From positions 22,142,501-22,206,500 of the forward strand of contig CAMQGK010000299.1 of assembly GCA_947000775.1 (NCBI GenBank): a stretch of 64,000 bases of DNA, written 5' to 3'. The number at the start of each line of letters is the position of its first letter. The first letter of the stretch is position 1. The stretch comes from Pterois miles (taxonomy: Eukaryota > Chordata > Actinopteri > Perciformes > Scorpaenidae). Under the pieces are notes generated by a model, which saw only the letters and a list, made by a program, of their open reading frames with translations, ran no database searches and was not told the DNA's origin. The translations under genes were made by a program, and so were the position numbers. Of the stretch, positions 61,158-64,000 are shown piece by piece.

Positions 61158-63990
61158 GATGGCACTGCGTGAGTGGTAGCCTGTTACAGCAGCTCTGGCT
61201 CATTCTTCAGCTTTTCTCTTTCATTAAGAGGAGCAAATAAAACAAACGTTTTTTTTTTTCTTCTACCTGTCAGCACTAACTCCCATCGTTGAATACCACA
61301 GAGGGAGGTAACAACTTTTTTTGGGATTTATGCTTATTTTAGTATTGCACAAAAGTATGTTAATATTTTAGTGCCTGTGTGACCATCACCGGCCCTCCTG
61401 GTAACTAATCTTTATTGTTTTTTCCTATCACGAGCCAGAGAGGGAAGTGCTACACTCCAGTGAAATGAGAGGGAAATAAGTGATGGATAGGGGGAGATAA
61501 GATGGGTTGGGAAGGGTACATGCTATGAATGTAAGGTGCTGATTTATATCCACCAACCAGTAACCTATGAGAAACAACGGAAGGGAGAAAGTTAAACCGT
61601 CAGAGACCACGAGTGACAGAGTGCATCCAGTGTAAAGTTCGAAGAGTGACCTAGCACATTTTTGTGGGTCCCGTTAGTTCTCAACAATGGGACTCGACAG
61701 GTGCTAACAGGCCCTGAACCCAATCATGCATGTGTTATTGACACCGAAGCCCAGAGCAGCTGTCGTGACCAAACGGGGGAAACTGGTCAAGCGCCCTACC
61801 CCATCCCAGGACATGAGAGCACCAAGGAGGCAACACCCAGACGCCACCAGGGCCGCCGGGCCCCACGCACACCCAGATGCCCAGAGGAGGCAGCCGCCGA
61901 CCCCCCCCCCTGGGGCACCCCGAACAGGGCCAGGGGGCATGGGGCGCGAGGGCCCACCCGCCACCCAACACCCAGCCCCGACCACCCCGCCATCCACCCC
62001 CACACCCCGCCCAACCCCTCACCTCCGGGGCGGCAGGGCAACCCCCGCAGCACAGTGGGCAGACACAGGGACCGAGTGACCCCCCACCGGGAGGACAACC
62101 AGCACCAAGCAGGCTGCCACCGGGGGGGCCAGCCAGAGGAGACCGATACCAGGGCCCAGCCCAGGCCCGGGAGAGAGAGCGGGCAGTGTGGATGGAACTA
62201 ATTAGTAACCCCGCCTATCACCTGGCACCGAGGCCCAGGGGCAACGCAGGGGACCCACGGCCCCCGCACCCAGAGACGCACCACCCCCCAACCCGAGCTG
62301 AGCAATCGCCAGGGACCAGCCCATGAGGCAGCCCCGGCGACCACTAGGGCAACCAATCCAGCACCACAACGTGCCAGGGGCCACAGCAATAGGGGGCCTG
62401 CCAGGGATGCGGGAGACCCCCCCCAGACCACAACCCCCACAACCCAGGGACCCAACAGCAACAGCGGGCTGAACGTTGGGCTCCCTCAACGCCCAAAAGC
62501 CGGAGGGGACCGAGCCCCACCAGTAACGCCATGCGGAGAAGGTTCACCATTGCCCCCCGATTACTATGGTTCCCCTATTCCAGACGAGGAACCATTCACC
62601 CTCCACCATGTGTGAGTGCAACCTTGAGTGTAATGTAATGTGGTGCATTAAAAGTTGGGTTGGACTGCGAGGCAGCAGGGGACGAGCCAAAGGACTATAG
62701 AGGATGGTTACTCCGCAGCCTTCCCTGACCCTGTTCCCCAAGCCAACGCAGATACCCCCCAATTTGTGTGTGCACTGCATTAAAAGTGGAAACTGGGAGG
62801 GGGCAGTAGGAAAGAGGCAAGGAGGATGCAATGCCCTGGAGCTCTGCAGCCCGCCCCGCCCCACAACCCACTGACCCCAGTCCCACCCATCCACGGAGCC
62901 CTAACTGTTGTGACCCTATATGTGCCTAAGATTAATATATACAGTGAGATGTGAGATGCGTGAAGTGCACAGTAAGAGGCAGTCCGGTGTGGGCCCAGCC
63001 CCTCAGGCAGAGGGAAGTTGGGGAGAGGTGGAAACGCTCTCCAACCCCGATGCGCAGGGCCCCGGGACCAAAAGGGAGGGGGCGAGAGGGGGCCCCACAA
63101 ACCAAACAGGCCCACCAATGCAGGTACCACTGGCAGCCGCAGCACCAGAACAGCACCCCAGCGGCCACCCCAGACCTGCCACAGGCCAGCCGACTACGGT
63201 ACCCTGACCTGAGAGGGAGACGGGGCTAACCCCAAGGACGCACAGACCGCCGGCCCCCCACCCCAACCCCAAAGGCCACAGCACCGAGGACACAGGGCAC
63301 ACAGACCATCCGCTCTACCACCCCCCGGGACAGCACCGGCCCCAGAAAAGACCCCGGCCAGCAGTATTTGATCCCCGGCGGCGTCGCACAGGTCCAAACA
63401 GGAGCCCGTGCATGGATGAGTTAGTGCCCCCCCGGAGGGAGGCCAACCGGGCCCAGGCCCACCCCCATGCCACGGAGGACCCCCAGCCCCCCAAGAGGAG
63501 GGAGAGAGGGCGCGGAGGAGTGGGAAGGCAGGAGAGGAGAGAGGAGGAGGGAGGCAGGGGCGGAGAGGGACGGGGGAGCGACAGGAGGCTGACCCACCCC
63601 AAACCCCCCACACCATCCAGGGGACCCCAGGAGAGACCAGCCGCCACCACCCCCAGGAACCCAGGAGAGCGCCCAGCCACGGCAGCCCCGGGGGCGAAAG
63701 GCGAGATACCCGACACTCCTAATCCCAGTGGGGGCAGGGAAGCAAGAGCCAGCCAGACCCAGCAGAGCCAGACAACAACCCTGGGGATAAGAATAAAAGG
63801 AAAAGGACACCTCAATAAAGAAATGCAAAAGTGATGGGAGTAATTGAAACAGGCGTAGACTCAGTCAACTAATGGCATGTAATCAATGAGCTGACAGGGA
63901 GAAGAAGAGAAAAAAAAAAAAGTAACACAGAACACAAAACAGGCAAGGAACAACATAGAACGCTGAACAAATACAATACAAGGGTGGGGG
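61158..63990. other. Unidentified element with a GC-rich, T-poor core
   Basis: It begins AGATGGCACTGCGTGAGTGG, a start reminiscent of retroelement 5' ends, followed by AT-rich sequence to about 61430. From about 61640 to 63800 the plus strand is C/A/G-rich with very little T. Degenerate motif copies occur inside (GTGGTGCATTAAAAGTTGGG near 62640 and GCACTGCATTAAAAGTGGAA near 62775). It ends in AATAAAGAAATGCAAAAGTG and A-rich sequence. Frames of 100-180 codons exist on both strands, but none shows a domain I know. It may be the 5' part of a retroelement; the identity is open. Confidence 0.4.
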
Positions 63991-64000
63991 GGGGGGCATC

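Noticed and set aside
61662..63834. Several Pro/Gly-rich frames in the GC-rich block
   Set aside because: Multiple overlapping frames on both strands explained by low T content; no domain or codon bias to choose one.

Overview
The window looks like teleost (probably percomorph) nuclear DNA. It has spliced vertebrate genes with canonical GT/AG introns, Tc1, pogo and hAT DNA transposons, Rex1-type, L1/Tx1-type and L2-like LINEs, a tRNA-derived SINE, solo LTRs, and a very high load of mini- and microsatellites. Tandem repeats fill roughly 15 kb by eye, about a quarter of the window. Such density is typical of fish subtelomeric DNA, but that location is an inference.

Two host genes can be assembled exon by exon, both on the minus strand. 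The first is TCERG1L (transcription elongation regulator 1-like), running from a CpG-rich first exon near 41 kb to its stop codon at 351. Thirteen coding exons join in phase into one 532-codon frame with a WW domain, two FF domains and the family C-terminus. The second is a four-exon, 86-codon gene (60181 to 54735) whose C-terminal Cys/His motif resembles the small uncharacterised vertebrate protein C10orf143. In human both genes lie in 10q26.3, so the pairing fits conserved synteny.

Layout. 0.3-5.2 kb: the last seven TCERG1L exons, with a 1.57 kb Tc1 element in one intron. 5.5-9.1 kb: 20-bp and 8-bp minisatellites with an L2-like LINE remnant. 10.9-13.2 kb: two TCERG1L exons between 11-bp and 7-bp arrays. 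13.6-20.35 kb: a nearly full-length L1/Tx1-like LINE broken by a solo LTR and by an internal 55-bp tandem repeat. 20.8-22.6 kb: hAT remnant and a GATACC array split by a Rex1 fragment. 23.8-24.35 kb: a SINE inside an inverted repeat. 24.4-28.2 kb: two 18-bp arrays, then a TCERG1L exon. 30.5-35.6 kb: a 13-bp array split by Rex1 insertions. 36.9-41.1 kb: the 5' exons and CpG-rich start of TCERG1L, with a second solo LTR. 41.5-52.1 kb: a block of dispersed repeats: a MITE-like element, a LINE interrupted by a nearly intact pogo transposon, a Tc1/Rex1 chimera and another Tc1 family. 54.7-60.7 kb: the C10orf143-like gene, with 40-bp, 17-bp and 12-bp arrays in its introns. 60.8-64.0 kb: Rex1 tails and an unidentified GC-rich, T-poor block.

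Most long open frames in the window are read-throughs of tandem arrays, not genes. The most interesting points are an exitron-like TCERG1L intron built from a minisatellite (489 bp, stop-free, divisible by three), Rex1 insertions inside minisatellites, a Rex1 fragment captured inside a Tc1 element, a pogo transposase broken by a single G insertion, and a SINE whose tail matches Rex1.
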